DNA from: Limisphaerales bacterium | GTDB taxonomy: Bacteria > Verrucomicrobiota > Verrucomicrobiia > Limisphaerales > SXTU01 | Direction of reading: 5' to 3' | DNA: 64,000 nucleotides | NCBI GenBank assembly: GCA_009773355.1 | Contig: WRPG01000001.1 | Location: 1-64,000 of the forward strand | Shown: positions 41,974 through 50,192 of the stretch, in pieces | How positions within the stretch are numbered: position 1 is the stretch's first letter | Layout of the letters: each line of letters starts with the position of its first letter | Made by a program: the position numbers and the translations under genes | Notes under the pieces: model-generated | What the model saw: only the letters and a program-made list of their open reading frames with translations | Databases searched by the model: none | What the model was told of the DNA's origin: nothing

Positions 41974-42042
41974 CGGAGCGCAGGTGTCCAACTTGCGCGA
42001 AAGTGCGGGTGTCGAGCGCGCCGGTTGGACACCGGCACTCCG
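41974..42042. repeat. Palindromic element, CGGAGCGC/GTGTCCAAC type
   Basis: 69 bp. Left arm CGGAGCGCAGGTGTCCAAC, right arm GTTGGACACCGGCACTCCG: reverse complements with two mismatches. It lies in the spacer between two minus-strand genes (end of the esterase at 42056 and start of DUF4404 at 41879). The ends recall family D. Confidence 0.8.
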
Positions 42043-42055
42043 ATGGCAAGCGACC

Positions 42056-44140
42056 TCACGCCTTCCCCGGCACCGCGCCCCACGGCTCGACTTGGCGGAG
42101 CTGCTTCGCGGCGAGCGCGCCGTAGCAGTCCGGCAGGTCGAAATGCTTGAGCACATCCGGCAGCAGCGCGGAGAGCGGCCATTTGTAATGCTCAGTTTCG
42201 GCCAGCGTCGCGTAGGAGGTCAGCGCGTTCTTGAGCGTGACTTGTTTCACCGACGCGGAGAGCAGCGCGGCGAAGGCGGTGGGAATGGCACCCCAACCCT
42301 TGCCGGCGAGATGCACTTCCGTGTGGCCCTGCGCGGCGAGCCAGTCCAGCACGCGCAGGAGGTCGTGCGTCTTCCGGCCCACATACGGCTCGTCCAGCAT
42401 CACGCCGTGGATGGCGTAGAAGTAGTCGCAGCCGTAGGGGCTGAGGAAGCTGTCCTGGCCGCAGGTGTTCGGACGCGACTCGCCGATGCCGCGCACGTCG
42501 CACGCGTAGAACGCGGCCTGCGGCTCGGCCTTCAGCAACTCGGCGACGAGCGGTTCGTCGCGCAGTTCGGCGTCCGCGCTGTGGTGCGAGACGTAGAGCA
42601 CCGCGCGTTCGGGGCCGCGCGGCGGGCGCGAGTAGTGCGATTCACCCGACAGGCGATACACCAGCGCGTGAACGCCCGGCTCCGTCTCGACGGCGTAGGC
42701 GGTGAAGTGCGGCTTGGGGAAGCGTCGCCCGCCAATCACGCGCAGGATGCGGTAGTCGGGCACGCCCGCGCGGGGCGGGAGCTTGAGCGTGGCGGAGACA
42801 ACGTCCTTCAGCTTCTCGCCGGTGAGCTTCGGACGCTTTGCCGCCAGTTGCCGGGACAAGTCGCTCGTGAACGAGAACACCGTGCGCGACTTGAGGTCGG
42901 CGACCTGGCCCTTGGGCGTGCATTGCAGCGTCTCGTCCTTCTCGATGGTGAGCGCCGGTTCCGCCTGCGCGGTGGAGACCTTCGTCACGCGGTTGAACCA
43001 GCGATACATCGCTTCGCGGTTCTCCTGGCTGTAGCCGTGGGGCGTGGGGCCGATGAAGAGGCTGATGTTCTCCTCCGCACCGAGCAGCCGGTAAAGCTTC
43101 TTGAGCCGCGCGAAGGCTTCCTCGATGCCGCGCGCGTCGAAGTAATCCTTCTCCTTGCCCAGCAGCACGACGGGCTTGGGCGCCATCGCGGCGATGAAGT
43201 CCGCGTGGTCCAACCCGAGGGCGAGCGCGCGGGGCGGGCATTGCTCGGTGTCGGCGGGCAGCTCGTTCTCCAGGTTCCGGCGGAACGTGGTCACGAAGCA
43301 GCTCGGCGCGGCCATCGTCCAGCGCGGCTCCACGCCGCAGAGCCAGGTGGTCATCGTGCCGCCGCCGGAGTTGCCGGTGATGCCGACGTGGCGCGGGTCC
43401 ACCTCGGGGCGCGTGAGCAGGTAGTCGAGCGCGCGGATGCCATCCCAAGCGCGCCAAGAGCCGAGGAACTCGCCGACAAGGAACTGCTGGTTGCCCGCGT
43501 GCAAATGCTCCTGCACGCCCACGCCGACGCGGGACTTCAGCCGCTCGTCCGCGTATTGCAGCCGCTCGCCCTGGCCGATGGGGTCGAAGAGCAGCACGAC
43601 GTAGCCCTGCCGCGCCAGCCCCTGCGCGAAGGATTGGTAAGCGTCAATGGCCTTGCCCGTCGCCGAGTGACCGCACGAGCCGACCACTCCGGGCGCGGGC
43701 AGCCTGCCCTTCGGCACATACAAGTTCGCCGTGACGAGAAAGCCGGGCCGGCTCTCGAAGATGACGTTCTCGATGCGATACGTGTCGCGCTCGACGGTGC
43801 GGGTGACGCGGGCGTTGAGCGGCGTCTTCTCCGGCCACGGGCCGAAGCTCTGCTGGATTCGCGCACGCACATCGCGCACGTAAGCCTCGGCGTCGGCCTT
43901 GGTCTGGAGCGCATCGCGACGCTGGTTCGCGCGGGCCTCGACATCGCGGAGCCGCCGCACGAAATGCTCTTGCACCATGCGGGGGAAGCGGTTCAGCGGC
44001 ACGAGCGGCGCATCGGCGGCTTTCGCTTTCGGCGAGTCGGCGGCGGAAGCAAAGTGTGGCAGCGCGAGGCCAAGCGTGCCGAGGCCGGCGGCGTGGAGCG
44101 CGGCGCGGCGGGAGACTTGCAGGTGAGTCGAGTCGGGCAT
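42056..44140 (-). CDS. Two-domain alpha/beta hydrolase (acetyl xylan esterase-like) with TAT signal, 694 aa
   Basis: N-terminal twin-arginine motif (VSRRAALHAAGLG) and hydrophobic stretch. The first alpha/beta hydrolase domain has GVVGSCGHS, VLLFDPIGQGER (oxyanion-type strand), the nucleophile elbow GITGNSGGGT (Ser about 258), an Asp in GKEKDYFDARG (Asp 332 or 335) and His in PTPHGYS (about 368). The second half (about 440-690) is another hydrolase-like domain (AVLYVSHHSADAEL, VRGIGESRPNTCG, LAGKGWGAIPTAFA) where the Ser elbow appears to be GKGWGA, lacking Ser. Secreted esterase of the AXE1/abhydrolase_7 type, probably deacetylating plant or algal polysaccharide; divergent from the sulfatase gene, which fits polysaccharide breakdown. 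Confidence 0.87.
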   Translation of the reverse strand: MPDSTHLQVSRRAALHAAGLGTLGLALPHFASAADSPKAKAADAPLVPLNRFPRMVQEHFVRRLRDVEARANQRRDALQTKADAEAYVRDVRARIQQSFGPWPEKTPLNARVTRTVERDTYRIENVIFESRPGFLVTANLYVPKGRLPAPGVVGSCGHSATGKAIDAYQSFAQGLARQGYVVLLFDPIGQGERLQYADERLKSRVGVGVQEHLHAGNQQFLVGEFLGSWRAWDGIRALDYLLTRPEVDPRHVGITGNSGGGTMTTWLCGVEPRWTMAAPSCFVTTFRRNLENELPADTEQCPPRALALGLDHADFIAAMAPKPVVLLGKEKDYFDARGIEEAFARLKKLYRLLGAEENISLFIGPTPHGYSQENREAMYRWFNRVTKVSTAQAEPALTIEKDETLQCTPKGQVADLKSRTVFSFTSDLSRQLAAKRPKLTGEKLKDVVSATLKLPPRAGVPDYRILRVIGGRRFPKPHFTAYAVETEPGVHALVYRLSGESHYSRPPRGPERAVLYVSHHSADAELRDEPLVAELLKAEPQAAFYACDVRGIGESRPNTCGQDSFLSPYGCDYFYAIHGVMLDEPYVGRKTHDLLRVLDWLAAQGHTEVHLAGKGWGAIPTAFAALLSASVKQVTLKNALTSYATLAETEHYKWPLSALLPDVLKHFDLPDCYGALAAKQLRQVEPWGAVPGKA

Positions 44141-44222
44141 GGTCCGCGTTGGACGCGCGGGCGGGAGAATCTTTCACGGGTGAAACCTCGCTTCCCTGCA
44201 GCCGCGTCTGCAAAGTCATCGC

Positions 44223-45704
44223 ATGAAACCCGCCTTGTTCCTCCTCGCCCTCACCGCGCAACTCGCATTTGGCGCGCCGCGCACGCCCAACATCATCTTC
44301 ATCATGGCCGACGACCTCGGCTACACGGACGTCGCGTGCTTCGGCAGCAAGTATTACGAGACGCCGAACATTGACCGGCTCGCGACGCAGGGCATGAAGC
44401 TCCTCAGCCACCACCACTGCCAGAACTGCACGCCCACGCGCGCGGCGCTCATGAGCGGCCAATACGGCGCGCGCACCGGGGTCTATACCGTCGGCGGCAT
44501 TGACCGCTTCGACTGGAGCAAGCGCCCGCTGCGCCCGGTGGACAACGTCACCAACCTCCCGCTCGACCGCGACATCATCCCCAAGCAACTCAAGGCCGCC
44601 GGCTATGCGACCGGCATGTTTGGCAAGTGGCACATCGGCGAGGGCGGCGACTACCATCCCGGCAAGCGCGGCTTCGACGAGGCCATCTGTAGCGCCGGCG
44701 TTCACTTCGACTTCAACACCAACCCGAAGACCGACTATCCCAAGGGCCAATACCTCGCCGACTTCCTTACCGACAAGGCCGTGGACTTCATCACGCGGCA
44801 CAAGGACAAGCCCTTCTTCCTCTACCTCCCGCACTTCGGCGTTCACTCGCCGCATCAGGCGAAGGCCGACCTCATCGCGAAGTTCAAGCCCAAGCCCGGC
44901 GTCGGCGGCCACAACAACCCGACCTACGCCGCCATGATTGCCAGCGTGGACGAGAGCGTGGGCCGCGTGATGAAGACCCTCGACGACCTCAAGCTCGCCG
45001 ACAACACCGTGCTCATCTTCACCAGCGACAACGGCGGCGTGGGCGGCTACGGCGGTCCGCTTGGCCTTCTCCGCGAGCCAGGCATGGAGGGCAAGGGCAA
45101 AAAGGCCAAAGGCGGCGATGAAGGTGGCGGCGGCATCACGGACAACGCCCCGCTCCGCAGCGGCAAGGGCAGCCTCTACGAAGGCGGCACGCGCGAGCCG
45201 TTCATCGTGCGCTGGCCCGGCGTGACCAAGCCCGGCTCCACCTGCGACGTGCCGACCGCCCATGTGGACATCTTCCCGACCTTCCTCGAACTCGCCGCCG
45301 CGTCGAAGCCCCGCCAGGTCCTCGATGGCGAGAGCCTCGTGAAGCTCCTCCGCAACCCCGCCGCGAAGCTCCAACGCGACGCCATCTACCAGCACTTCCC
45401 CGGCTACCTTGGTTCCGGCCCCGGCCTCTGGCGCACCACGCCCGTGAGCCTCATCCACGCCGGCGACTGGAAGCTCATGGAGTATCTCGAAGATGGGAAA
45501 CTCGAGCTCTACAACCTCCGCACCGACCTCGGCGAATCCAAGAACCTCGCCAAGGAAATGCCCGACAAGGCCAGGGAACTCCACGCCCGCCTCGTCGCCT
45601 GGCGCAAGGAAGTCAACGCCCCGATGCCCACGCCCAACAAGCCCGGCGAAACCCCGCCCGCCGAGCCAAAGGCCAAGAAGGGCAAGAAGAAGCAGGACAA
45701 GTAA
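44223..45704 (+). CDS. Secreted sulfatase, Cys-type, 493 aa
   Basis: Signal peptide LFLLALTAQLAFGA, then NIIFIMADDLGYTDVACFG with the metal Asp pair at about 30-31. The signature CTPTRAALMSGQYG has Cys 69 in CxPxR, the residue converted to formylglycine by an FGE. Further ligands appear in GKWHIGEGGD and IFTSDNGG. It cleaves sulfate esters, probably of a polysaccharide. The C-terminal 20 residues are Lys-rich (KAKKGKKKQDK). A canonical FGE is not in this window; the SUMF1-like gene at 10607 is a poor candidate. Followed by a BD-FAE-like esterase, consistent with a degradation cluster. Confidence 0.95.
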   Translation: MKPALFLLALTAQLAFGAPRTPNIIFIMADDLGYTDVACFGSKYYETPNIDRLATQGMKLLSHHHCQNCTPTRAALMSGQYGARTGVYTVGGIDRFDWSKRPLRPVDNVTNLPLDRDIIPKQLKAAGYATGMFGKWHIGEGGDYHPGKRGFDEAICSAGVHFDFNTNPKTDYPKGQYLADFLTDKAVDFITRHKDKPFFLYLPHFGVHSPHQAKADLIAKFKPKPGVGGHNNPTYAAMIASVDESVGRVMKTLDDLKLADNTVLIFTSDNGGVGGYGGPLGLLREPGMEGKGKKAKGGDEGGGGITDNAPLRSGKGSLYEGGTREPFIVRWPGVTKPGSTCDVPTAHVDIFPTFLELAAASKPRQVLDGESLVKLLRNPAAKLQRDAIYQHFPGYLGSGPGLWRTTPVSLIHAGDWKLMEYLEDGKLELYNLRTDLGESKNLAKEMPDKARELHARLVAWRKEVNAPMPTPNKPGETPPAEPKAKKGKKKQDK

Positions 45705-45730
45705 ACTTTGTTGCCCGTAGAATCACCGTC

Positions 45731-46540
45731 ATGCGCTCCTTCATCGCCCTGCTGCTGCTGGCTTCAACCGCGTTCGCCGAACTCAAGACCGACATCGAGT
45801 TCGCCAAGGTGGGCGAGGTGAGCCTCACTCTCGACGCGAATGTGCCAGACGGTGCGGGGCCGTTTCCCACAGTCATCCTCGTGCATGGCGGCGGGTGGCG
45901 GAACGGGGACAAGAACAAGTTCATCACGCCGCTCTTCGCGCCGATGACGAAGGCGGGCTTCACCTGGTTCACCATCAACTACCGCCTCGCGCCCGCGCAC
46001 CGCTGGCCCGCCTGCGCGGACGACGTGGAGCGCGCCATCCGCTGGGTGAAGGCCAACGCGGCGCAATACAAGGCCGACCCGAAACGCATCGCGCTCGTGG
46101 GTGAGTCGGCGGGCGGGCACCTCGTGTCGTATGTCGGCGTGCGTGGGGATGGCGACACGCGCGTGGCGGCGGTGGTGCCGATTTACGCGCCGCATGACTT
46201 GGAGTTTCACGCGAAGAACCGAAATGCCCTCGGGCCGTCGCTCTCCGCGCTGTTCAACCTGACCGAGTTGAACGACGACGCGGCGAAGGCCCTGCGGGCG
46301 GCGTCCTCGACGGCTTACCTGCGCAAGGGCCTCCCGCCATTCCTGCTGATGCACGGCACGAAGGACGCGCAGGTGGACTACGCGCAGTCCGTGAAGTTTC
46401 AGGAGCGGATGAAGGCCCTCGGCAACACCTGCGACCTCATCACCATCCCCGACGGCGCGCATGGCATGGGCGGCTGGGGCATGCTGGTGCCGGACTACGC
46501 GGACCAGCTCACCGCATGGCTGCGCAAGACGCTGAAGTGA
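45731..46540 (+). CDS. Secreted alpha/beta hydrolase (BD-FAE/esterase type), 269 aa
   Basis: Signal peptide FIALLLLASTAFAE. The oxyanion motif is HGGGWRNGDK (about 53-62) and the nucleophile elbow GESAGGHL (Ser about 126), as in the HSL/BD-FAE esterases; the catalytic Asp is in HGTKDAQVDY and His in DGAHGMGGW. It starts 26 bp after the sulfatase stop, so the pair likely forms an operon. Probably removes acyl or aryl esters from polysaccharide. Confidence 0.9.
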   Translation: MRSFIALLLLASTAFAELKTDIEFAKVGEVSLTLDANVPDGAGPFPTVILVHGGGWRNGDKNKFITPLFAPMTKAGFTWFTINYRLAPAHRWPACADDVERAIRWVKANAAQYKADPKRIALVGESAGGHLVSYVGVRGDGDTRVAAVVPIYAPHDLEFHAKNRNALGPSLSALFNLTELNDDAAKALRAASSTAYLRKGLPPFLLMHGTKDAQVDYAQSVKFQERMKALGNTCDLITIPDGAHGMGGWGMLVPDYADQLTAWLRKTLK

Positions 46541-46596
46541 GCACGCGCCAGTTCATCGTTGCGAATTTCATCCGCATACGTAACGTCCGTCCCGCC

Positions 46597-47889
46597 ATGA
46601 CAAAAACGACCTTCATCTTCGCCACTTCGCTCGCCGCCGCGCTCACCGTCCACGCTGCCGACTGGCCACAGTATCGCGGGCCGAACCTGGACGGCTCCAC
46701 GTCGGAAAAGATTGCCACCAAGTGGCCCGCCGGCGGCCCAAAGGCGCTGTGGAAAGTGCCTGCGCTGGACGGGTTCAGCTCGCTCACGGTCAGCGGCGGA
46801 CAGGCGTTCACGCTGGTGATGCGAGAGGTTGCAGGCGGCCCGCAGGAAGTCTGCGTGGCACTCGATGCGAACACCGGCAAGGAGCAGTGGATGGCTCCGC
46901 TTGGCCCGCTCAAACTCGGCGACGGCGGCCAGTCCGGCACGAAGGACAACGGCGGCGGCGACGGCCCGCGCTCCACGCCGACCGTGAGCGACGGCAAGGT
47001 CTATGTGATGTCCGCGAAGCTCGTGTTGAGCTGCTTCGACGCCAAGTCCGGCAAGGCGGTCTGGCAGAAGGATCTGATGAAGGACTTCGCCGGCCGCAAC
47101 ATCAGTTGGCAGAACGCCGCGTCGCCGCTCATCGAAGGCAGTCTGGTTTACGTCGCCGGCGGCGGCGCGGGGCAGTCCATTCTCGCCTTCAACAAGCAGA
47201 CCGGAGCCGTGGCTTGGAAGGCCCACGACGAGACCATCACCCATTCCACGCCGGTGGCCGCGACGATTCACGGTGTGCGACAGGTCATTTTCTTCTGCAA
47301 GAGCGGTCTCGTCTCCGTGGACGCGAAGGACGGCAAGCTCCTGTGGAAGCGCCCGTTCAAGTTCGCCGTCTCCACGGCCATGACGCCCATCGTGGCGGGC
47401 GACTTGGTGTTCTGCTCCGCCGGCTACGGCGTGGGCGGCGGCGCGGCGCGCATCACCAAGGGCGCGGGCGGCTGGAAGGCGGAGGAGACGTGGTTCGTGT
47501 CCGGCCACGCCGGTCCTGATGCGGTGGCGAACCACTGGAGCACGCCGGTGCTCAAGGACGGCCACCTCTACGGCATGTTCCAGTTCAAGGAATACGGCTC
47601 CGGCCCGATGAAGTGCGTCGAGCTGGCCACCGGCAAGGTCAAGTGGAGCAAGCCCGGCTTCGGCCCCGGCAACGTCATCCTCGTCGGCAACCACGTCGTC
47701 GGCCTCTCGGACGCCGGCGAGCTGGTCGTCGTGGAAGCCACGCCTGCCGGCTACAAGGAAGTCAGCCGCGCGAAGGCCGTCGCCGGCAAATGCTGGTCCA
47801 CGCCCGTCGTGAGCAACGGCCGCATCTACGTGCGCAGCACGAAGGAGGCGGCCTGCCTCGACGTGTCGGCCAAGAGCGCGCAACGCTGA
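46597..47889 (+). CDS. Secreted PQQ-like beta-propeller protein, 430 aa
   Basis: Start at 46597 gives the signal peptide MTKTTFIFATSLAAALTVHA followed by ADWPQYRGPNLDG, a typical opening of this family. Repeating blades (VALDANTGKEQWMAP, CFDAKSGKAVWQKDL, SVDAKDGKLLWKRP, ELATGKVKWSK) build one complete propeller without the extra methyltransferase-like insert of the 16067 and 18996 proteins. Possibly a scaffold or quinoprotein-like periplasmic protein. A strong hairpin terminator follows. Confidence 0.9.
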   Translation: MTKTTFIFATSLAAALTVHAADWPQYRGPNLDGSTSEKIATKWPAGGPKALWKVPALDGFSSLTVSGGQAFTLVMREVAGGPQEVCVALDANTGKEQWMAPLGPLKLGDGGQSGTKDNGGGDGPRSTPTVSDGKVYVMSAKLVLSCFDAKSGKAVWQKDLMKDFAGRNISWQNAASPLIEGSLVYVAGGGAGQSILAFNKQTGAVAWKAHDETITHSTPVAATIHGVRQVIFFCKSGLVSVDAKDGKLLWKRPFKFAVSTAMTPIVAGDLVFCSAGYGVGGGAARITKGAGGWKAEETWFVSGHAGPDAVANHWSTPVLKDGHLYGMFQFKEYGSGPMKCVELATGKVKWSKPGFGPGNVILVGNHVVGLSDAGELVVVEATPAGYKEVSRAKAVAGKCWSTPVVSNGRIYVRSTKEAACLDVSAKSAQR

Positions 47890-47905
47890 ACAACTTCCTT
47901 TCCAC

Positions 47906-47946
47906 AGGCGGGCTTGGTCCAAGTGACCGGCCCGCCTTTTTCTTTT
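47906..47946 (+). terminator. Rho-independent terminator after PQQ gene
   Basis: Outer stem AGGCGGGC/GCCCGCCT (8 bp) enclosing GGTC/GACC, followed by TTTTTCTTTTCC. Strong intrinsic-terminator shape 16 bp after the stop codon. Confidence 0.85.
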
Positions 47947-48030
47947 CCTGCTCCTAATCTTAATCCTAATCCTGCTCCTCTTCACGTTTCCGAAGGGAGC
48001 AGGATTACGATTAGGATTACGAGCAAGAGG
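47947..48030. repeat. Palindromic element of TAATCCTAATCC units
   Basis: Left arm CCTGCTCCTAATC...CCTGCTCC and right arm GGAGCAGGATTAC...GATTACGAGCAAGAGG are imperfect reverse complements. The segment AGGATTACGAGCAAGAG recurs exactly at 29090-29106 before lepA. It separates the terminator from the ECF sigma operon. Confidence 0.8.
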
Positions 48031-48060
48031 GCAGTCACTTTGCGCTTCATCATCTTCCCC

Positions 48061-48085
48061 GTAACCGCCTACGCTTCCGCGCGTC
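48061..48085 (+). promoter_or_regulatory. Possible ECF-type promoter (GTAAC-N16-CGTC)
   Basis: GTAAC at 48061-48065 and CGTC at 48082-48085 with 16 bases between them resemble the GGAAC-N15/16-CGTC pattern of many ECF sigma factors, 35 bp upstream of the sigma gene. This would make the operon autoregulated. Proposed by eye only. Confidence 0.35.
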
Positions 48086-48120
48086 ACCAGTTCCGTGCTG
48101 GTTCGGTGTCCAGATGACTT

Positions 48121-48714
48121 ATGGGTGAGCAGCCCGGCTTGGATGTCGCGGTTTGCCTGGCGCGCGTGCGCGAGCGTGATGAGGACGCCGCCCGTGCGCT
48201 CGTTGACCATCTCTACCCGCTCGTCATCAAAATCGTCCGGGCGCATCTGCCCCGGCGGCTCGACGAGGAAGACCTGGCGCAGGAGATTTTTATGAAAGTG
48301 TTCGCCAACGCCGCGCAGTATCGGGGCGAGGTGCCCTTCGAGCACTGGGTTTCGCGCGTCGCCGTGAGCACCTGCCTTGACCGGCTCCGCGCGCAGAAGC
48401 GCCGGCCCGAGTGGCGCTGGGCGGACTTGTCCGAGCGCGAGGCCGAGGTGCTCGACGCCGTCCTGCACTCCGAGCACGAGCCGCATCCGTCGCAGGCGGC
48501 GGACGCGGGCGAACTGGTCGGCAAGCTGATGCAAACGCTCAACCCCGAGGACCAACTCGTCATCCGGCTGCTGGATTTGGAAGAGCGCTCGGTGGCGGAA
48601 ATCGCCGCGCAGACCGGCTGGAGCCAGACGCTCGTGAAAGTCCGTGCCTTCCGCGCGCGTCGGAAACTGCGGAAGCAGCTTGAGCAACTCGAAAAGCAAA
48701 AACGCCATGAGTGA
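48121..48714 (+). CDS. ECF-family RNA polymerase sigma factor, 197 aa
   Basis: Two-domain ECF sigma. Region 2 is ALVDHLYPLVIKIVRAHLPRRLDEEDLAQEIFMKVF...HWVSRVAVSTCLDRLRAQKRR, with the DEEDLAQEIF core. Region 4 is LVIRLLDLEERSVAEIAAQTGWSQTLVKVRAFRARRKLRK, the -35-binding helix-turn-helix. It is directly followed, with an 8-nt overlap, by a small membrane protein and then a CpxP-like protein, the layout of extracytoplasmic sensing modules. Probably directs transcription of the following four genes. Confidence 0.93.
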   Translation: MGEQPGLDVAVCLARVRERDEDAARALVDHLYPLVIKIVRAHLPRRLDEEDLAQEIFMKVFANAAQYRGEVPFEHWVSRVAVSTCLDRLRAQKRRPEWRWADLSEREAEVLDAVLHSEHEPHPSQAADAGELVGKLMQTLNPEDQLVIRLLDLEERSVAEIAAQTGWSQTLVKVRAFRARRKLRKQLEQLEKQKRHE

Positions 48715-49006
48715 ACCGAGAGACAACTGGCAGAAACTCGCGCGGCTCGCACGACAGGCTCCGAAGCCCGTCGAGGCCGCTGTGCCCTTCGGCTTCGCGA
48801 CGCGCGTAGCCGCGCGCTGGGCGGGCGGCGAGTCGCCCGCGCCGTCCGCGTGGGATGTGTTGGAAGCCTTTTCGCTGCGCAGCCTTGTCGTCGCGGGCGC
48901 GCTGATGGTCGCCGTGCTGTTCACCAGCTACGACATCGCGACGCCCGGCTGGACGCAGCAATACACCGTGGCCGACGCGACCTTTGACCCGATTTTCGAG
49001 GAATGA
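48707..49006 (+). CDS. Small single-pass membrane protein, candidate anti-sigma, 99 aa
   Basis: Cytoplasmic N-terminal half (NWQKLARLARQAPKP) and one transmembrane helix (SLVVAGALMVAVLFTSY), short external tail. Position between the ECF sigma gene and the periplasmic CpxP-like gene (overlaps both) is that of an anti-sigma factor, but no zinc-anti-sigma motif is visible. Start ATG at 48707 overlaps the sigma gene by 8 nt. Confidence 0.7.
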   Translation: MSEPRDNWQKLARLARQAPKPVEAAVPFGFATRVAARWAGGESPAPSAWDVLEAFSLRSLVVAGALMVAVLFTSYDIATPGWTQQYTVADATFDPIFEE

Positions 49007-49485
49007 GCTGGCTCCGACATTGGAAAGTGGTGCTCGCGCTCGTCGCGCTCTTCGCGTTCGGCGCGGCGACCGGCACGGTCATCACGCTCAAGGTCGTCAA
49101 GCGCGTCATCGAGGGCCGCACCAACCCGGAGCGGATGTCCCAGAGCCTGCTACAGGAGTATCAGCGCCGGCTCCGGCTTACGCCCGAGCAGGCCGACAAA
49201 ATCCGCCCCATCCTCCAGCGCACTGGGCGCGAGATGTGGGAACTGCGCACCGAGATGGCTGGCCGCACGTTTCAGGTCATCCGCGCCTCGCACGAGGAAA
49301 TCGCCGCCGAGCTGACGCCCGAGCAGCGTGAGGAGTTCGCGCGGTTGAACCGGGAAATGCGCGAGCGCCTTCGACTGCAAGGCCCGCCGGGACCGAAGGG
49401 GCTGCCGCCGATGAAGGGACCGGGAGTGTTCAGCGCACCGGCTCCCAAGGGCGAGCCGAAGCGCTTGAAGGAGGGTGATAAGTGA
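49003..49485 (+). CDS. CpxP/ZraP/Spy-like periplasmic protein, 160 aa
   Basis: N-terminal membrane anchor (VVLALVALFAFGAATGTVITL) then a helical hairpin with two LTPEQ-type motifs: LRLTPEQADKIRPIL and AAELTPEQREEFARLNREM. This is the LTXXQ/heavy-metal-resistance-like pattern seen in CpxP, Spy, ZraP and CnrX, which sense metals or misfolded proteins in the periplasm and restrain sigma factors or kinases. Ends with a Pro/Gly-rich tail. Overlaps its neighbours (ATGA before, GTGA after). Confidence 0.82.
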   Translation: MSWLRHWKVVLALVALFAFGAATGTVITLKVVKRVIEGRTNPERMSQSLLQEYQRRLRLTPEQADKIRPILQRTGREMWELRTEMAGRTFQVIRASHEEIAAELTPEQREEFARLNREMRERLRLQGPPGPKGLPPMKGPGVFSAPAPKGEPKRLKEGDK

Positions 49486-50192
49486 GCCTTTCCCGCCAGT
49501 CAGTCACGGTTCGTGCCACCGCCGGGAAGAGCGGCGCTGAAGCGACCGCAGTCCAGACGCTTCGCGAGGTTCGTGGCGGCTGGAGTTTCGCGCCAGCGTC
49601 TGGACTGCGGTCGCTTCAGCGCCGCTTTTTCGTGTCCATGCTCACGGCATTGGCTGCGACCTGTTTCGCCGGCGAGTCGCCGAAACTGGCCGACGTTGAC
49701 GGCAAGCTTCACGACCCGCTCAAGGCCAATGCCCGCAAAGCCACCGTCGTCATCTTTACCTTGCCCGACTGTCCCATCGCCAACGCCTTCGCGCCGGAAA
49801 TCAACCGGCTCGTCGCGGACTACTCGGCCAAGGGTGTTGGCTTCTACCTCGCGCACGTGGACCGCGACCTGACCGCAGCCGACGCCCGCAAGCACGCGGC
49901 GGATTACAGCCTACGTTGCCCGGTGCTGCTCGATTCCCAGCACGCGCTCGTGAAGGCCCTCGGCGCGACGAAGACTCCACAAGCCTTCCTGCTCGATGCT
50001 TCGGGCAAAACCGTTTATCACGGTCGTATCAACAATCTTTTTGCTGACTACGGCACGCGCCGCCAGACCGTCACTCAGCACGACTTGCGCAACGCGCTCG
50101 ACGCCGTGCTCGCCGGCAAACCCGTTCCGCAGCCCGTCACCGAGGCCATCGGCTGCCACATCCAGACCACTTCCCAAACCAAGACCCCATGA
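49482..50192 (+). CDS. Redoxin/thioredoxin-like secreted protein, 236 aa
   Basis: AhpC/TlpA-like thioredoxin fold with VVIFTLPDCPIANAFAPEINRL, a CPIAN variant of the CxxC site with one cysteine, then GVGFYLAHVDRDLTAADARKHAADYSLRCPVLLD and the cis-Pro strand TPQAFLLDASGKTVYHGRI. The GTG at 49482 overlaps the CpxP-like gene stop. However, residues 17-49 are encoded by a 97-bp palindromic element, and a signal peptide (MLTALAATCFAGES) starts only at 49638, so the true start may be 49638. Located before the cytochrome/copper-oxidase-like gene, it may deliver or maintain the redox state of its cofactor. Confidence 0.8.
   Translation: MSLSRQSVTVRATAGKSGAEATAVQTLREVRGGWSFAPASGLRSLQRRFFVSMLTALAATCFAGESPKLADVDGKLHDPLKANARKATVVIFTLPDCPIANAFAPEINRLVADYSAKGVGFYLAHVDRDLTAADARKHAADYSLRCPVLLDSQHALVKALGATKTPQAFLLDASGKTVYHGRINNLFADYGTRRQTVTQHDLRNALDAVLAGKPVPQPVTEAIGCHIQTTSQTKTP
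49530..49626. repeat. Palindromic element with 31-bp perfect arms (family G)
   Basis: 97 bp. Arms of 31 bp (starting AGCGGCGCTGAAGCGACC) are exact reverse complements around a 35-bp centre. It is followed by a T-run (CGCTTTTTCG). It lies between the CpxP-like gene and the start of the redoxin signal peptide, in the middle of a tightly packed operon, where it could form a strong mRNA hairpin and reduce expression of the last genes. Confidence 0.92.

Noticed and set aside
41939-44374. 811-aa plus-strand frame opposite the esterase
   Set aside because: Shadow frame across two genes with Arg/Glu/His-biased sequence.
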